This document shows positions 40,002-50,366 of a stretch of 64,000 nt of DNA, piece after piece (positions within the stretch are counted from its first letter, which is position 1; the number at the start of each line of letters is the position of its first letter). Position numbers and translations under genes: made by a program. The notes under the pieces are model-generated. The model was not told the origin of the DNA. It saw only the letters and a program-made list of their open reading frames with translations, and did no database searches. Location of the stretch: contig NZ_CP123897.1 of the NCBI RefSeq assembly GCF_029910655.1, forward strand, positions 1-64,000. Reading direction: 5' to 3'. This DNA comes from Methylomonas sp. UP202 (lineage in GTDB: Bacteria; Pseudomonadota; Gammaproteobacteria; Methylococcales; Methylomonadaceae).

Positions 40002-41351
40002 GTGGCTGTCGATATCCATTCCGCCGAAGGCCGGGTCATCCGGCAACTGATACCGCTGTCGACGCTGCCGTTCAACAAGTTCGAGGAGTTGTGCGGGCTG
40101 GTCGAGATCGAACAGGCCGAAGTGGGCGATTATTTGTTTCGCTACGGCGAGGATCGTAACGATCTGATTTATTTGATCGACGGCAGCGTCACACTGCAGA
40201 CTGACGAGTTGACGATAGAAACCATCAAGGCCGGCGGCACGTCGGCCCGCTTCGCGCTGGCGCACCAGATCCCACGAAAAGTCAATGCGCTCGCGGATAG
40301 CAGGATTCGATTTTTACGCTTGAGTGCTGATATGATCAGGGCCGCGCAAGAGCCGCCGTACGAAGAAACCGAGAGTTATATGATAGTTGACGATGTCGAG
40401 GAAAACGACGATTGGATGACGACGTTGTTGAAGTCCCCGGTATTTCGCGCGTTGCCTCCCGCCAATTTGCAAAAAATTTTGATGGGTTTGCAGGAGGTCC
40501 GCTTCAATCCCGGCGACGTCATTGTCAGGCAAGGCGATGTCGGCGACTATTACTACATCGTCAAGAAAGGCCAATGTCTGGTCAGCCGCAAGCCGGCGCC
40601 CAACGCCAAGGACATTAAATTGGCGCAGTTGGGCAATCAGGATACCTTCGGCGAGGATGCGCTGATTTCCGGCGAGCCTCGTAACGTTTCGATCACCGCG
40701 CTGACCGAGGTGTCGTTGTTGCGCCTGGCCAAGGAAGCCTTCATCACGCTGATCAAGACGCCTACGTTGAAGTACGTCGATTATTACGAGATGCAGGATC
40801 TGGTGGCCAAGGGCGCCGATTTGATCGACGTGCGCGAGCCGGACGAATATCGCCGAGGTCATTTGCCGCTCAGTATCAACGTGCCGTTTTACTCGTTGCG
40901 GATGCAGATCAAGACCTTGAATCGTCAACACCCCATCGTGGTGGTTTGCCAAAGCGGCCGCATGAGCGCCACCGCCGCGTTCATCCTGCTCCGGCACAAA
41001 TTCAACGCTTTGATCCTGAACGGCGGTTTAGACCAGATCGATCCCGGTCAATTGAAAACGGCCTCGTCGTTTCCGATCGACGACGGCGTCGAAACCAGCA
41101 ACTTCATCGACACCACCGGTAGCGAACCGCAACCGGTCAGCAGTTTGCCGGCGACGACCCAGGCATCGTTCGCCGAATCGTCGTCGCTGCAAGACGATAC
41201 GGTCCGCATGCGCCGCTTGTTGCAGCAACTGAAGACCAAATACAATATTTTGGATGCCGAGAAAAAGGCTTTGGAGATGAAGTATCTGGCACTCGCCAAA
41301 TACACTGAAGCGTTGAAGGCCGAACTGGCCGAATTGAAAAAACCGCGCTAG
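40002..41351 (+). CDS. Double cNMP-binding domain plus rhodanese protein with coiled-coil tail
   Basis: The 449-residue protein has two cyclic-nucleotide-binding-like domains (about 15-115 and 145-250; the second has GDVIVRQGDVGDYYYIVKKGQCLV and FGEDALISGEPRN). A rhodanese domain follows (about 262-345) with Cys316 in VVCQSGRMSA, then a C-terminal coiled coil (about 392-449, Lys/Glu/Leu-rich). The first domain lacks a clear phosphate-binding box and may be degenerate. A GTG starts the frame at 40002. Such proteins may link second-messenger or redox sensing to sulfur transfer; the role is inference. Confidence 0.85.
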   Translation: MAVDIHSAEGRVIRQLIPLSTLPFNKFEELCGLVEIEQAEVGDYLFRYGEDRNDLIYLIDGSVTLQTDELTIETIKAGGTSARFALAHQIPRKVNALADSRIRFLRLSADMIRAAQEPPYEETESYMIVDDVEENDDWMTTLLKSPVFRALPPANLQKILMGLQEVRFNPGDVIVRQGDVGDYYYIVKKGQCLVSRKPAPNAKDIKLAQLGNQDTFGEDALISGEPRNVSITALTEVSLLRLAKEAFITLIKTPTLKYVDYYEMQDLVAKGADLIDVREPDEYRRGHLPLSINVPFYSLRMQIKTLNRQHPIVVVCQSGRMSATAAFILLRHKFNALILNGGLDQIDPGQLKTASSFPIDDGVETSNFIDTTGSEPQPVSSLPATTQASFAESSSLQDDTVRMRRLLQQLKTKYNILDAEKKALEMKYLALAKYTEALKAELAELKKPR

Positions 41352-41353
41352 CC

Positions 41354-41381
41354 GGGCCGGCGATGCGATGGCATCCGGCCC
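41354..41381. terminator. Bidirectional stem-loop terminator
   Basis: The arms GGGCCGGCGATGC (41354-41366) and GCATCCGGCCC (41371-41381) form a long GC-rich hairpin with a small bulge between convergent cNMP/rhodanese and rpmG genes. The T run is weak, so this is moderate support. Confidence 0.5.
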
Positions 41382-41402
41382 AATCCAGCGGACGGAAAGC
41401 CT

Positions 41403-41558
41403 TTATTTGATTTTGGCTTCTTTGTACATCACATGCTTGCGAACGACGGGATCGTATTTTTTGATCTCCATTTTTTCGGGCATGGTTTTTTTGTTTTTGG
41501 TGGTGGTATAGAAATGGCCGGTGCCTTCGCTGGATACCAATTTGATTTTGTCGCGCAT
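41403..41558 (-). CDS. rpmG: 50S ribosomal protein L33
   Basis: The 51-residue protein [20 protein letters not shown]...[18 protein letters not shown] is the classical zinc-free gammaproteobacterial L33. It begins 11 bases after the rpmB stop with an AGGAG site and forms the usual rpmB-rpmG pair. Confidence 0.97.
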   Translation of the reverse strand: MRDKIKLVSSEGTGHFYTTTKNKKTMPEKMEIKKYDPVVRKHVMYKEAKIK

Positions 41559-41569
41559 GGTCAGTCTCC

Positions 41570-41806
41570 TTAAACTTTTTCGCCGCGTTTGCGGATGTCG
41601 GCCAACACTGAGTCTATGCCGTTTTTATCGATGATGCGCATGCCTTTCGGCGACACTCTCAAGCGGACCCAACGGTTTTCGCTCTCGACCCAAAATCTGT
41701 GGTAATGCAGATTGGGCAGAAAACGTCTTTTGGTGTGGTTCATTGCGTGCGACACGTTATTGCCGCTCAGCGGGTTTTTACCTGTTACTTGGCATACTCT
41801 GGACAT
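41570..41806 (-). CDS. rpmB: 50S ribosomal protein L28
   Basis: The 78-residue protein [33 protein letters not shown] is L28. The ATG at 41804-41806 begins the conserved N-terminus; the frame runs further upstream without meaning. Its gene is divergent from gshB with about 140 bases between. Confidence 0.97.
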   Translation of the reverse strand: MSRVCQVTGKNPLSGNNVSHAMNHTKRRFLPNLHYHRFWVESENRWVRLRVSPKGMRIIDKNGIDSVLADIRKRGEKV

Positions 41807-41945
41807 GACTACCTCAGTGCGAGCTTTTAATTCAAAATAGCCGCGCTTTATATCAAAAAAACTTAAGCCGGTAAACCACAGCCCGGAAAATAAATTTGAT
41901 AGAATCGGACTTATTTTCTCCGGTTTTCCCCGCGAAAGGACAGCA

Positions 41946-42896
41946 ATGGCTATCAAACTCGGCATGGTCATGGACCCCATAGACCAAATCAACATCAAGA
42001 AAGACACCAGTTTCGCCATGCTGTTGGAGGCCCAGGCGCGAGGCTGGGAATTGCATTATCTGGAGCTCGCCGATCTTTACCTCAGCAACGGCCATGCTTA
42101 TGCCCGCAGCCGGCTGCTGAGGGTGGAACGCAATCCGAACGGATGGTTTGAGTTTACCGGCGAACAACGCATTGAATTGGCCGATCTCGATGCGATCATC
42201 ATGCGCAAGGACCCGCCGTTCAATCAGGAATACATCTACGCGACCTACATGCTGGAACAGGCCGAGCGTCAGGGCGTTTACGTGGTCAATAAGCCGCAAT
42301 CGCTACGCGACGCCAACGAAAAAATGTACACGGCCTGGTTCCCGCAATGCTGCACCGACACCTTGGTGGCTCGCGAACGGCAACGCATCCGCGAATTCCT
42401 GGCGGAGCACCGCGAAATCATTCTGAAGCCGCTGGACGGCATGGGGGGGGCGTCGATTTTCTACGTCCGCGAAGGCGATCCCAACCTGAGCGTGATTCTG
42501 GAAACGATGACCGACCACGGCAGCCGCTTCATCATGGCGCAAAAATACCTGCCGGAAGTCAGGGACGGCGACAAACGCATCTTGATGGTCAACGGCGAGC
42601 CGGTCCCTTATTGCTTGGCCCGCATCCCGGCCAGCGGCGAAAGCCGGGGCAATCTGGCGGCCGGCGGCCGCGGCGAAGGACGCGAATTGAGCGCCAGGGA
42701 TCGCTGGATCGCCGAGCAAGTCGGCCCGGTGTTGCGCGAAAAAGGTCTGATTTTTGTCGGTCTGGACGTGATCGGCGACTATCTGACCGAAGTCAACGTT
42801 ACCAGCCCGACCTGCGTTCAGGAATTGGACAAGCAATTCGGCATCAACATCAGCGCCCAGTTGATGGACCATATCGCCGCCAAGGTATCCGCCTGA
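41946..42896 (+). CDS. gshB: Glutathione synthetase
   Basis: The 316-residue ATP-grasp enzyme joins gamma-glutamylcysteine and glycine. The N-terminus [25 protein letters not shown], the central [19 protein letters not shown], the ATP-grasp [17 protein letters not shown] and the metal/ATP site [22 protein letters not shown] are diagnostic. The length is normal. It is followed by a tonB-like gene one base after its stop codon, the first of a tight tonB-yqgE-ruvX run. Confidence 0.97.
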   Translation: MAIKLGMVMDPIDQINIKKDTSFAMLLEAQARGWELHYLELADLYLSNGHAYARSRLLRVERNPNGWFEFTGEQRIELADLDAIIMRKDPPFNQEYIYATYMLEQAERQGVYVVNKPQSLRDANEKMYTAWFPQCCTDTLVARERQRIREFLAEHREIILKPLDGMGGASIFYVREGDPNLSVILETMTDHGSRFIMAQKYLPEVRDGDKRILMVNGEPVPYCLARIPASGESRGNLAAGGRGEGRELSARDRWIAEQVGPVLREKGLIFVGLDVIGDYLTEVNVTSPTCVQELDKQFGINISAQLMDHIAAKVSA

Positions 42897-42897
42897 A

Positions 42898-43791
42898 ATG
42901 TCCGCACCGCCATTGACGCCAACGCCGTTATCGCAAAGCGACACGCTGCTCACCGCGCTATTCGTCGCGGCGATCATTCATGTCGCGGTCCTGCTCGGCG
43001 TCAATTTCACCGCGCCGCATCCGCCCAAGGCCGACAAATCGATCGAAATCACGGTCTCGCACGCGCCGGCCAAGCAGGCGCCCAAGGAAGCCAAATACTT
43101 GGCCGCCGATCACCAGATCGGCGCAGGCCGCGAAACCCGCAAGCCGGCGACGATTCCGCAAACTCTACCGAGAGCGGAACAAACCGAAAGTCAGCCGCGG
43201 CCTAAAGCCGCGCCCGTGCCGTCGGCACCGTCTCCCAAACCCGTCGTGCAAAAAGTCCTGACCCAGGCGCAAGCGCCGGTCAAGGTCGAATCGCGCCCCG
43301 AGCAGCCGGTCGAACCGGAACAGGTGGCCGAGCCGCTCGAAGACAAACCGAAATTGTCGGCCGAAGCCTTGCAACAGCAGATCGCCCAACTTGGCGAACG
43401 TATCCGGGCCAGCCAGCTCAGCGCCGAAAACACCAAGATCAAGTCCGTCAACGCCATCAGCACGCATAAATATTTGGCGGCGCAATACGTCAAGGATTGG
43501 GAGGACAAGGTTGAGCGTACCGGCAATCTGAATTATCCTGAGGCTGCGCGTAAAGCCGGCTCCCAGCAAATGCTGACCATGGATGTCGGCATCAACGCCG
43601 ACGGCAGTATTTACAGCATGCGCATCGTCCGGTCTTCCGGCAACCCGGCCTTGGACGATGCCGCCAAGCGCATTGTCAAGATGAGCGCGCCGTTTGCCGA
43701 ATTGCCCGAGGAATTGATGCGCGAAGTGAACGTTTTGGTAATAACCAGAGTCTGGAAATTTTCAGACGAAACCGGGATGACCGCCCGCTAG
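42898..43791 (+). CDS. TonB-family protein
   Basis: The 297-residue protein has one N-terminal membrane anchor (about 17-35), a Pro/Lys/Ala/Glu-rich periplasmic region (about 45-165) and a C-terminal TonB domain (about 210-297; YPEAARKAGSQQMLTMDVGINADGSI...VLVITRVWKF). It resembles the TonB-like proteins often located beside gshB and yqgE in gammaproteobacteria. No exbB/exbD are adjacent, so whether it energises TonB-dependent receptors is not shown. Confidence 0.9.
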   Translation: MSAPPLTPTPLSQSDTLLTALFVAAIIHVAVLLGVNFTAPHPPKADKSIEITVSHAPAKQAPKEAKYLAADHQIGAGRETRKPATIPQTLPRAEQTESQPRPKAAPVPSAPSPKPVVQKVLTQAQAPVKVESRPEQPVEPEQVAEPLEDKPKLSAEALQQQIAQLGERIRASQLSAENTKIKSVNAISTHKYLAAQYVKDWEDKVERTGNLNYPEAARKAGSQQMLTMDVGINADGSIYSMRIVRSSGNPALDDAAKRIVKMSAPFAELPEELMREVNVLVITRVWKFSDETGMTAR

Positions 43792-43806
43792 CCCAACAGT
43801 ATTCCC

Positions 43807-44373
43807 ATGACAGACGCGACTTATCTGAATAACCAATTTCTGATCGCCATGCCCAGTTTGGCCGATCCGCACTTTTTTCATACCGTGACCTACCTATGCC
43901 AGCATAACGACGAAGGCGCGCTGGGTATCGTCATCAATCGACCGACCGGTATGAAATTGCGCGACATCTTCGAACAAATGGGCATCGATTGCGACCTGAA
44001 CGACGTGCTGGAAACGCCGGTCTTCGCCGGCGGACCGGTGCAGCAGGAACGCGGCTTCGTCATCCACGGTTTTTGCGAACAGCACTGGGATTCCAGCATT
44101 CCGACCGCTGAAAACATTACGTTGACCAGCTCGCGCGACATCCTCGAAGCCATTGCCAAGGGCAAGGGGCCTAGGGATTATCTGATCGCTCTCGGTTACG
44201 CCGGCTGGGGTAGCGGCCAACTGGAAAAAGAGATCGTCGAAAACGCTTGGCTGAATACCCCGTCCGGCGAAACGATCCTGTATCACACGCCGATCAGCCA
44301 GCGCTGGAATGCCGCCGCCAGCCAACTTGGCATCGACATCAATCGCCTGACCACGCCGGCCGGCCATGGTTAA
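43807..44373 (+). CDS. yqgE: YqgE/AlgH-family protein
   Basis: The 188-residue protein has FLIAMPSLADPHFFHTVTYLCQHNDEGALGIVINRPTG and VFAGGPVQQERGFVIH, the hallmarks of UPF0301 (YqgE/AlgH). Its biochemical role is unresolved. The ruvX start lies inside its last codons, giving the conserved yqgE-ruvX coupling. Confidence 0.95.
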   Translation: MTDATYLNNQFLIAMPSLADPHFFHTVTYLCQHNDEGALGIVINRPTGMKLRDIFEQMGIDCDLNDVLETPVFAGGPVQQERGFVIHGFCEQHWDSSIPTAENITLTSSRDILEAIAKGKGPRDYLIALGYAGWGSGQLEKEIVENAWLNTPSGETILYHTPISQRWNAAASQLGIDINRLTTPAGHG

Positions 44374-44812
44374 CCGCGACCCCTTGGCCGCCAAACTGAG
44401 TAGCGACACGTATCTGGGTTTCGATTTCGGCAACAAGAAAATCGGCGTCTCGGTCGGCCATGCCGACACCGGCATCGCCAGTCCGCTGATCACGTTGCGC
44501 TCGATTCAGCAAGTGCCGGATTGGCAAGCCATCGGCAAATTGATTGTCGAATGGCAACCGGTCGGCCTGGTGGTCGGCATTTCCCGGCAACAAGACGGCA
44601 GCGACAACGTCATCACCCCCCGCATGCGGAAATTTTGCCGGCAATTGCACGGCCGCTACCAACTGCCGGTTCATCAGATCGACGAAACCCTGACCACGTT
44701 CGCCGCCAAGCAAATGCTGTACGACGATCTGCATGTCAGCGCTGCTAAACTATGGGCCGTGCAGGACCAATTGGCCGCTCAAATCATTCTGCAGAGCTGG
44801 TTCGACCGCTAG
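44366..44812 (+). CDS. ruvX: Putative pre-16S rRNA nuclease / Holliday-junction resolvase RuvX
   Basis: The 148-residue RNase-H-fold protein (YqgF) has the DFGNKKIGVSVG first strand with the catalytic Asp, RQQDGSDNVITPRMRKF, and HQIDETLTTFAAKQM with the second acidic site. In E. coli YqgF matures the 16S rRNA 5' end. It overlaps yqgE by eight bases and is followed by a terminator. Confidence 0.94.
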   Translation: MVNRDPLAAKLSSDTYLGFDFGNKKIGVSVGHADTGIASPLITLRSIQQVPDWQAIGKLIVEWQPVGLVVGISRQQDGSDNVITPRMRKFCRQLHGRYQLPVHQIDETLTTFAAKQMLYDDLHVSAAKLWAVQDQLAAQIILQSWFDR

Positions 44813-44816
44813 TCGA

Positions 44817-44838
44817 GGCCGCTTCGGCCCGGTTTTTT
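44817..44838 (+). terminator. Stem-loop with T run between ruvX and pyrR
   Basis: The stem GGCCG (44817-44821) and CGGCC (44825-44829) is followed by CGG and six Ts. It ends the gshB-ruvX transcript or, being 48 bases before pyrR, could attenuate the pyr operon; nothing else of an attenuator is visible. Confidence 0.6.
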
Positions 44839-44885
44839 CTTCGCTGGTTTTTCCTATAATAATTACAATCCAACCGCCAACCGCC

Positions 44886-45407
44886 ATGTCAACCGCTACT
44901 TTAAACATTGATGTATTACTCGACGCGCTGGAGTTGGCGATACGCCAGCAAATCGCCGAACGCAAGCTACACAACCCGCTGCTGATCGGGATTCACAGCG
45001 GCGGCGCCTGGGTCGCCAATCACATGCATCGCCGCTTGGGCGGTAGCGAGCCGTTGGGCTTGTTGGACATCACCTTTTACCGAGACGATTTTTCGCAAAT
45101 CGGCATGCATCCCAAGATCAAAACCAGCCAATTGCCGCCGCATCTGGAAGGCCGCGACATTATTTTGATCGACGACGTGTTCTACACCGGTCGCACCGCG
45201 CGGGCCGCGCTGAACGAAATTTTCGACTACGGCCGGCCCAACCAAGTGGTGTTGGCGGTGTTGATAGAACGCGACGGTCGGCAGATACCGCTGCAACCGG
45301 ATTGCCGGGGCATCCGCATCGATTTGTCCGGCAATCAGCGCATCAAACTGACCGGCCCGGAACCCTTGGGCATCGAAATTCAAACCCCTAGCGGAGTACC
45401 TGCATGA
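44886..45407 (+). CDS. pyrR: Bifunctional pyr operon regulator / uracil phosphoribosyltransferase PyrR
   Basis: The 173-residue phosphoribosyltransferase-fold protein has the PRPP motif [19 protein letters not shown] and [19 protein letters not shown] chose ATG 44886 ([16 protein letters not shown]) over an upstream frame overlapping ruvX. It overlaps pyrB by four bases (ATGA), beginning a pyrR-pyrB-pyrC' operon as in Pseudomonas. Confidence 0.95.
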   Translation: MSTATLNIDVLLDALELAIRQQIAERKLHNPLLIGIHSGGAWVANHMHRRLGGSEPLGLLDITFYRDDFSQIGMHPKIKTSQLPPHLEGRDIILIDDVFYTGRTARAALNEIFDYGRPNQVVLAVLIERDGRQIPLQPDCRGIRIDLSGNQRIKLTGPEPLGIEIQTPSGVPA

Positions 45408-46369
45408 CCAAGCATTTGCAGCTCAACGAGCAGGGTAAGCTCAAGCATTTTCTATCCATTGAAGGTCTGAGCCGCGAACTGTTGACCGAGATCCTCGACA
45501 CCGCCGAATCCTTCGCCGGCATGTCGGAGCATCAAGTCAAAAAAGTGCCGCTGTTACGCGGCAAAACCATCGTCAATCTGTTTTTCGAAAACAGCACTCG
45601 TACCCGCGCTACCTTCGAACTGGCCGCCGCCCGGCTGTCGGCCGACGTGATGAATATGAACATCGCCACTTCGTCAACGGCCAAGGGCGAAAGCCTGCTG
45701 GACACGATACATAACCTGGAAGCAATGCACGTCGACATGTTCGTGGTCCGTCACGCATTGAGCGGCGCCGCGCATTTCATCGCGCAGCATGTCGCGCCGC
45801 ATATCAGCGTGATTAATGCCGGCGACGGTCAACATGCCCATCCGACCCAGGCGATGCTGGATATGTACACGATCCGCCAATATAAACAGCGTTTCGAGGG
45901 CCTGAAAGTCGCCATCGTCGGCGACATTCTGCATTCGCGGGTAGCCCGCTCGCAAATCGTCGCGCTGAATACCTTGGGTGTTGCCGAAGTCAGGGTCATC
46001 GCTCCAAAAACCTTGTTGCCGGCTCAGGTCGCCAGCATGGGCGTCGTCGCCGTACACGACATGGACGAAGGTTTGAGCGATGTCGATGTGGTCATCATGC
46101 TCAGATTGCAAAAAGAGCGGATGAATTCGGCCTTTTTGCCGAGCGAAAGCGAATTTTTTCGTTGCTTCGGCCTGACCGAAGCCAGGCTGCAACGCGCCAA
46201 GCCGGATGCCGTCGTCATGCATCCCGGCCCGATCAATCGCGGCGTGGAGATCGCCTCCAGCGTCGCAGACGGTCCCCAGTCGGTGATTCTGCAACAGGTT
46301 AGTAACGGTATTTCGGTGAGAATGGCGATTATGTCGATGACGATGTCCGGTCAGGGAGGAACGGCGTGA
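45404..46369 (+). CDS. pyrB: Aspartate carbamoyltransferase catalytic subunit
   Basis: PyrB joins carbamoyl phosphate and aspartate in pyrimidine synthesis. The 321-residue protein has the carbamoyl-phosphate site [29 protein letters not shown] and [19 protein letters not shown]. The long N-terminus (about 15 residues before the core) is the class A form that assembles with PyrC'. The next gene overlaps by four bases. Confidence 0.97.
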   Translation: MTKHLQLNEQGKLKHFLSIEGLSRELLTEILDTAESFAGMSEHQVKKVPLLRGKTIVNLFFENSTRTRATFELAAARLSADVMNMNIATSSTAKGESLLDTIHNLEAMHVDMFVVRHALSGAAHFIAQHVAPHISVINAGDGQHAHPTQAMLDMYTIRQYKQRFEGLKVAIVGDILHSRVARSQIVALNTLGVAEVRVIAPKTLLPAQVASMGVVAVHDMDEGLSDVDVVIMLRLQKERMNSAFLPSESEFFRCFGLTEARLQRAKPDAVVMHPGPINRGVEIASSVADGPQSVILQQVSNGISVRMAIMSMTMSGQGGTA

Positions 46370-47646
46370 GCAAACTATTGATCAAGAACGGTCGGGTGAT
46401 CGACCCGGCCAATCGAATCGACGCCCAAGCCGATCTGGCGATCGCCGACGGTAAAATCGTCGGTTTAGTCGGCGACGACTTCAGTGCGGATCAAATTATC
46501 GACGCCGCCAACCAAATCGTTTGTCCCGGCTTCGTCGATATGAGCGTGCGGCTGCGCGAGCCGGGCCAAACCCAAAAAGGCAATATCCTCGGCGAATCGC
46601 GCGCCGCGCTGGCCGCCGGCGTCACCTCGTTGTGCCTGCCGCCGGATACCCAACCGGTCATCGATACGCCGGCCGTCGTCGAATTCATCAAGGACAAGGC
46701 CGAAAAAGCCGAATACCCGCAAATCCACCCGGTCGCCGCCTTGACGCAACGCCTGGCGGGCAGCGAGCTGAGCACGATGTTCGCACTGAAACAGGCCGGC
46801 TGCATCGCGGTCGGCAACGCCAGCGCGCCGCTCGCCAACCTGTTGATCCTGCGCCGGGCCATGGAATACGCCGGCAGTCACGGTCTGCTGTTGATGTATC
46901 GCGCCAACGAAGCCTCGCTGAGCGGCAAGGGATGTGCCCATGAAGGCGCGGTCGCCAGCCGTTACGGTCTGCCGGGCATTCCGGAAGCGGCCGAGTCGAT
47001 TGCGTTGGCCCAGTGCCTGGAACTCGCCGAGCTGACCGGTTGCCGCGTGCATATCAGTCAAGTCAGCTGCCGACAGTCGGTGATTAAAATTCAGCAGGCG
47101 AAAAAATACGGGCTGAACGTCACCGCCGACGTCGCGGTACACCAACTGCACCTAACCGAGAACGACATTACGCCGTTCGACAGCAATTACCACGTGATTC
47201 CGCCGCTACGCAACGATATCGACCGCCAATATCTGCGCGACGGTCTCGCCAACGGTACGCTAGACGCGATTTGTTCCGACCACCAGCCCCACGATCTGGA
47301 CGCCAAGCTCGGCGCATTCCCGGAAACCGAACCCGGCATCGCCGCGCTGGAGACGCTGCTGCCGTTGACCTTGGCCTACGCCCGCCAACATGGCTTGAGT
47401 CTGGCGCGCGCCATCGCCAGTCTCACCGAGAAGCCGGCGGGTATATTGAGCCTGAACGCCGGCTCGCTGACGCCGGGGTGCCCCGCCGACGTTTGCGTGT
47501 TCGACCCCGAGTACCTTTGGCGGGTCGAACGTGGCCAATGGCTGAGCGCCGGTTGCAATACGCCCTATTGGGGACAAACCTTGACCGGCCGGGTCACGCA
47601 CACCCTGCTCGGCGGTAGATTGGCGTATCGATTGCCACCCGGATGA
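46366..47646 (+). CDS. pyrC': Dihydroorotase-like PyrC' (probably non-catalytic)
   Basis: The 426-residue type I dihydroorotase-fold protein keeps DHQPHD and the overall barrel. However, the first metal motif, normally DxHxHxRxPG, is [10 protein letters not shown] (58-67): both histidines are lost (Ser60, Arg62). In Pseudomonas, PyrC' of this type has no dihydroorotase activity and is a structural partner of PyrB in a dodecamer. A separate active dihydroorotase should exist elsewhere in the genome. Confidence 0.95.
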   Translation: MSKLLIKNGRVIDPANRIDAQADLAIADGKIVGLVGDDFSADQIIDAANQIVCPGFVDMSVRLREPGQTQKGNILGESRAALAAGVTSLCLPPDTQPVIDTPAVVEFIKDKAEKAEYPQIHPVAALTQRLAGSELSTMFALKQAGCIAVGNASAPLANLLILRRAMEYAGSHGLLLMYRANEASLSGKGCAHEGAVASRYGLPGIPEAAESIALAQCLELAELTGCRVHISQVSCRQSVIKIQQAKKYGLNVTADVAVHQLHLTENDITPFDSNYHVIPPLRNDIDRQYLRDGLANGTLDAICSDHQPHDLDAKLGAFPETEPGIAALETLLPLTLAYARQHGLSLARAIASLTEKPAGILSLNAGSLTPGCPADVCVFDPEYLWRVERGQWLSAGCNTPYWGQTLTGRVTHTLLGGRLAYRLPPG

Positions 47647-47708
47647 TGCCAGCTCGCCTCCGCTAACCCCATTTTGCGCCGCCACGCGGCATCTTTCAGG
47701 AAATACCC

Positions 47709-48401
47709 ATGGTTTGTATCAAAAATAGGAATAGCTCGCCGAGCATCATCGACGACTTGAAAGGCGATCAGTCTTGGCGCATTTTCCGGATCATTAGCGA
47801 ATTCACCGAAGGCTTCGACGAACTGTCGGATCTGTGCGACGCGGTTTCCATTTTCGGCTCGGCGCGGCTGGAGCCGGAACACTTTTATTACCAAAAGACC
47901 GTCGAATTGGCCGAGCTGCTCAGCCAACAGGGTTTCGCGATCATCAGCGGCGGCGGGCCGGGCATCATGGAAGCCGCCAACAAGGGCGCGCTGGCCCAGG
48001 GCCAGACTTCCATCGGTCTGAACATCGAGTTGCCGATGGAGCAAAAGCCCAACCCCTACCAAAGCCTGTCGCTGAATTTTCGCTATTTTTTCGTCCGCAA
48101 GGTCATGTTCGTCCGCTATTCGATGGGTTACGTGTGCATGCCCGGCGGTTTCGGTACGTTGGACGAGTTTTTCGAAGCGCTGACGCTGATGCAAACTCAC
48201 AAGATCTATCCGTTGCCGCTGGTCTTGTTCGGCGGCGATTTCTGGAACGGATTGGTGGATTGGATGAAATGCAAGATGCTGGAATACGGTACGATTTCCG
48301 AGGATGACCTGTCGTTGATCACGATCACCGACGATCCCCGCCAAGTCGTCGACATCATGATCGCCCATCGGGAATGGAAAGACCAACAGCGGCGCAATTA
48401 A
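47709..48401 (+). CDS. LOG-family protein (TIGR00730-like)
   Basis: The 230-residue Rossmann-fold protein has SGGGPGIMEAANKGA and MPGGFGTLDEFFEALT, the PGGxGT signature of LOG-family phosphoribohydrolases that release cytokinin-type or other nucleobases from monophosphates. A role in nucleotide hydrolysis is likely; the substrate is not shown. It sits alone between the pyr and moxR operons. Confidence 0.92.
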   Translation: MVCIKNRNSSPSIIDDLKGDQSWRIFRIISEFTEGFDELSDLCDAVSIFGSARLEPEHFYYQKTVELAELLSQQGFAIISGGGPGIMEAANKGALAQGQTSIGLNIELPMEQKPNPYQSLSLNFRYFFVRKVMFVRYSMGYVCMPGGFGTLDEFFEALTLMQTHKIYPLPLVLFGGDFWNGLVDWMKCKMLEYGTISEDDLSLITITDDPRQVVDIMIAHREWKDQQRRN

Positions 48402-48456
48402 ACTTTCCGGGCCGCCATCTGTCACAACCTTGCTTTAAACCAGGATTTTATTCGAC

Positions 48457-49443
48457 ATGACCGAGACCAGTCTCAGTACCAGCCAAGCCGCCCTCCAACA
48501 ACTGCAAGCCCACATCAACACCCAAATCATCGGCCAGGCCGTTCTGGTGGAGCGGATGCTGATCGCGCTGCTGGCCGACGGCCACTTGCTGGTCGAGGGC
48601 GCGCCGGGATTGGCTAAAACCCGTGCCATCAATGTGTTGGGTCAGGGTCTGGAAGCCGATTTCCATCGGGTGCAATTCACGCCAGACCTGCTGCCGGCCG
48701 ATTTGACCGGCACCGAAATTTACCGTCCGCAACAAGGTAGCTTCGAATTTCAAAAAGGTCCGCTGTTTCACAACCTGATATTGGCAGACGAAATCAATCG
48801 GGCGCCGGCCAAGGTGCAGGCGGCGCTTTTGGAAGCGATGGCGGAACGCCAGATCACGGTCGGCAAGGCCACCTACCCGCTACCGCCCTTGTTCATGGTC
48901 ATGGCCACCCAAAACCCGATCGAACAAGAAGGCACCTACCCGTTGCCGGAAGCCCAGCTCGACCGTTTCCTGCTGCACGTCAAAATCGATTATCCCAGCC
49001 CGAGTCACGAGCAGGCGATTCTGCACCTGGCCCGAGCCGAGGCGCGCGGCGAGCTGGCGCATAAGACCGCGGCGCCGACCAAGGTCGGCCAACAAACTTT
49101 GTTCGCGGCGCGCGCCGAGGTGCTGGATTTGTACATGGCTGAAAGTCTGGAGCAGTATTTGCTGCAAATCGTGCTGGCAACCCGCAATCCGGGCGCGTAC
49201 GGCCAGGACTTGGCCGGCTGGATACAATACGGCGCCAGCCCGCGCGCCAGCATCGCGTTGGACCGGTGCGCCCGGGCCAAGGCTTGGCTGCAACAGCGCG
49301 ATTTCGTCGATCCCGGCGACATCCAGGACCTGGCCTACGACGTGCTGCGCCATCGTTTGATTCTGTCCTACGAAGCGGAAGCGGAAGGCATCAGTCCGGA
49401 CCACGTCATCAAAGAGTTGATCGCCCGTATCGCGGTACCCTGA
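48457..49443 (+). CDS. MoxR-family AAA+ ATPase
   Basis: The 328-residue AAA+ chaperone has Walker A ([13 protein letters not shown]), Walker B ([22 protein letters not shown]), [35 protein letters not shown] and a C-terminal lid. MoxR proteins work with vWA-domain partners to assemble or activate protein complexes. It overlaps the DUF58 gene by one base (TGATG), heading the Bat-type operon. Confidence 0.95.
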   Translation: MTETSLSTSQAALQQLQAHINTQIIGQAVLVERMLIALLADGHLLVEGAPGLAKTRAINVLGQGLEADFHRVQFTPDLLPADLTGTEIYRPQQGSFEFQKGPLFHNLILADEINRAPAKVQAALLEAMAERQITVGKATYPLPPLFMVMATQNPIEQEGTYPLPEAQLDRFLLHVKIDYPSPSHEQAILHLARAEARGELAHKTAAPTKVGQQTLFAARAEVLDLYMAESLEQYLLQIVLATRNPGAYGQDLAGWIQYGASPRASIALDRCARAKAWLQQRDFVDPGDIQDLAYDVLRHRLILSYEAEAEGISPDHVIKELIARIAVP

Positions 49444-50366
49444 TGAACCAGTTCCAAATCGCCGGCAACGAACGCATCGCGGTCGACTTAAAGACGCTGC
49501 TCGATTTGGCCAAACCGGCCGCCGCGTTGAAACTGGGCAGCGGCACGATTCGCGCCAGCCAGGGCGGACATTATCTGTCGCGCTTCAAGGGGCGCGGCAT
49601 GGCCTTCGATGAAACCCGTTTGTACCAACCCGGCGACGACGTGCGCCGCATCGATTGGCGGGTGACCGCCCGCACCGACAAACCGCACAGCAAAATCTAT
49701 CGCGAAGAGCGCGAGCGGCCGATGTTTATTGCCGTCGATTATCGCGCCAGCATGCAATTCGCGACTCGAGGCGTATTCAAGGCGGTACAGGCCGCCAGAC
49801 TAGCGGCGCTGCTGGCTTGGGCCGCCTGGCATCAGGGCGACCGGATCGGCGGGCAGATTTTCGCCGAACACGGCTGCCAGGAATTCAAGCCGCAAAACGG
49901 CAAGGCCGCCGTGTTGCGTTTCCTGAACGCGCTGGTTCGGCCGGATTTTGCCGGCGACCCGGTGACCGGTTTGGACCAGCCGTTGGCGCGTTTGCTGCAC
50001 CACGCCCGCCCCGGCAGTCGGGTCTATATCCTCAGCGATTTTCGCGGACTGAACGCCGCCGCCGAAAATCATTTGGCTTATCTGGCTCGCCACTGCGACA
50101 TCGTATTGGTGCAAATTTTCGATCCGTTCGAGCTTGCCTTGCCGGCGAGCGGCAGATTCCGACTGGTGGACCGTTGGCGCGAACTGATCGTCGACGCCGC
50201 CGACCGTCGGCAAGCTGAGGCGCATCGCCAACGCTTCGAGCAACGCCAAACCTTGCTGCAGCGCTTGAGCAAGCAATTGCGCTTGTCGTGGCTGCAATGC
50301 AGTACTCAGCAGCTTCCGCGGCAGGCCTTGGGACCGACCTTGCCCGCACCCGGAGGCCGGGCATGA
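49443..50366 (+). CDS. DUF58 domain protein
   Basis: The 307-residue protein has the DUF58 signature [47 protein letters not shown] and a degenerate vWA-like fold. It accompanies MoxR in most bacteria. The ATG at 49443 overlaps the moxR stop; its own stop overlaps the next start (ATGA). Confidence 0.93.
   Translation: MNQFQIAGNERIAVDLKTLLDLAKPAAALKLGSGTIRASQGGHYLSRFKGRGMAFDETRLYQPGDDVRRIDWRVTARTDKPHSKIYREERERPMFIAVDYRASMQFATRGVFKAVQAARLAALLAWAAWHQGDRIGGQIFAEHGCQEFKPQNGKAAVLRFLNALVRPDFAGDPVTGLDQPLARLLHHARPGSRVYILSDFRGLNAAAENHLAYLARHCDIVLVQIFDPFELALPASGRFRLVDRWRELIVDAADRRQAEAHRQRFEQRQTLLQRLSKQLRLSWLQCSTQQLPRQALGPTLPAPGGRA

Noticed and set aside
44817..44885. PyrR-dependent attenuator before pyrR
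   Set aside because: Only one small terminator stem is visible, with no anti-terminator or PyrR-binding loop; it is better explained as the end of the ruvX transcript.
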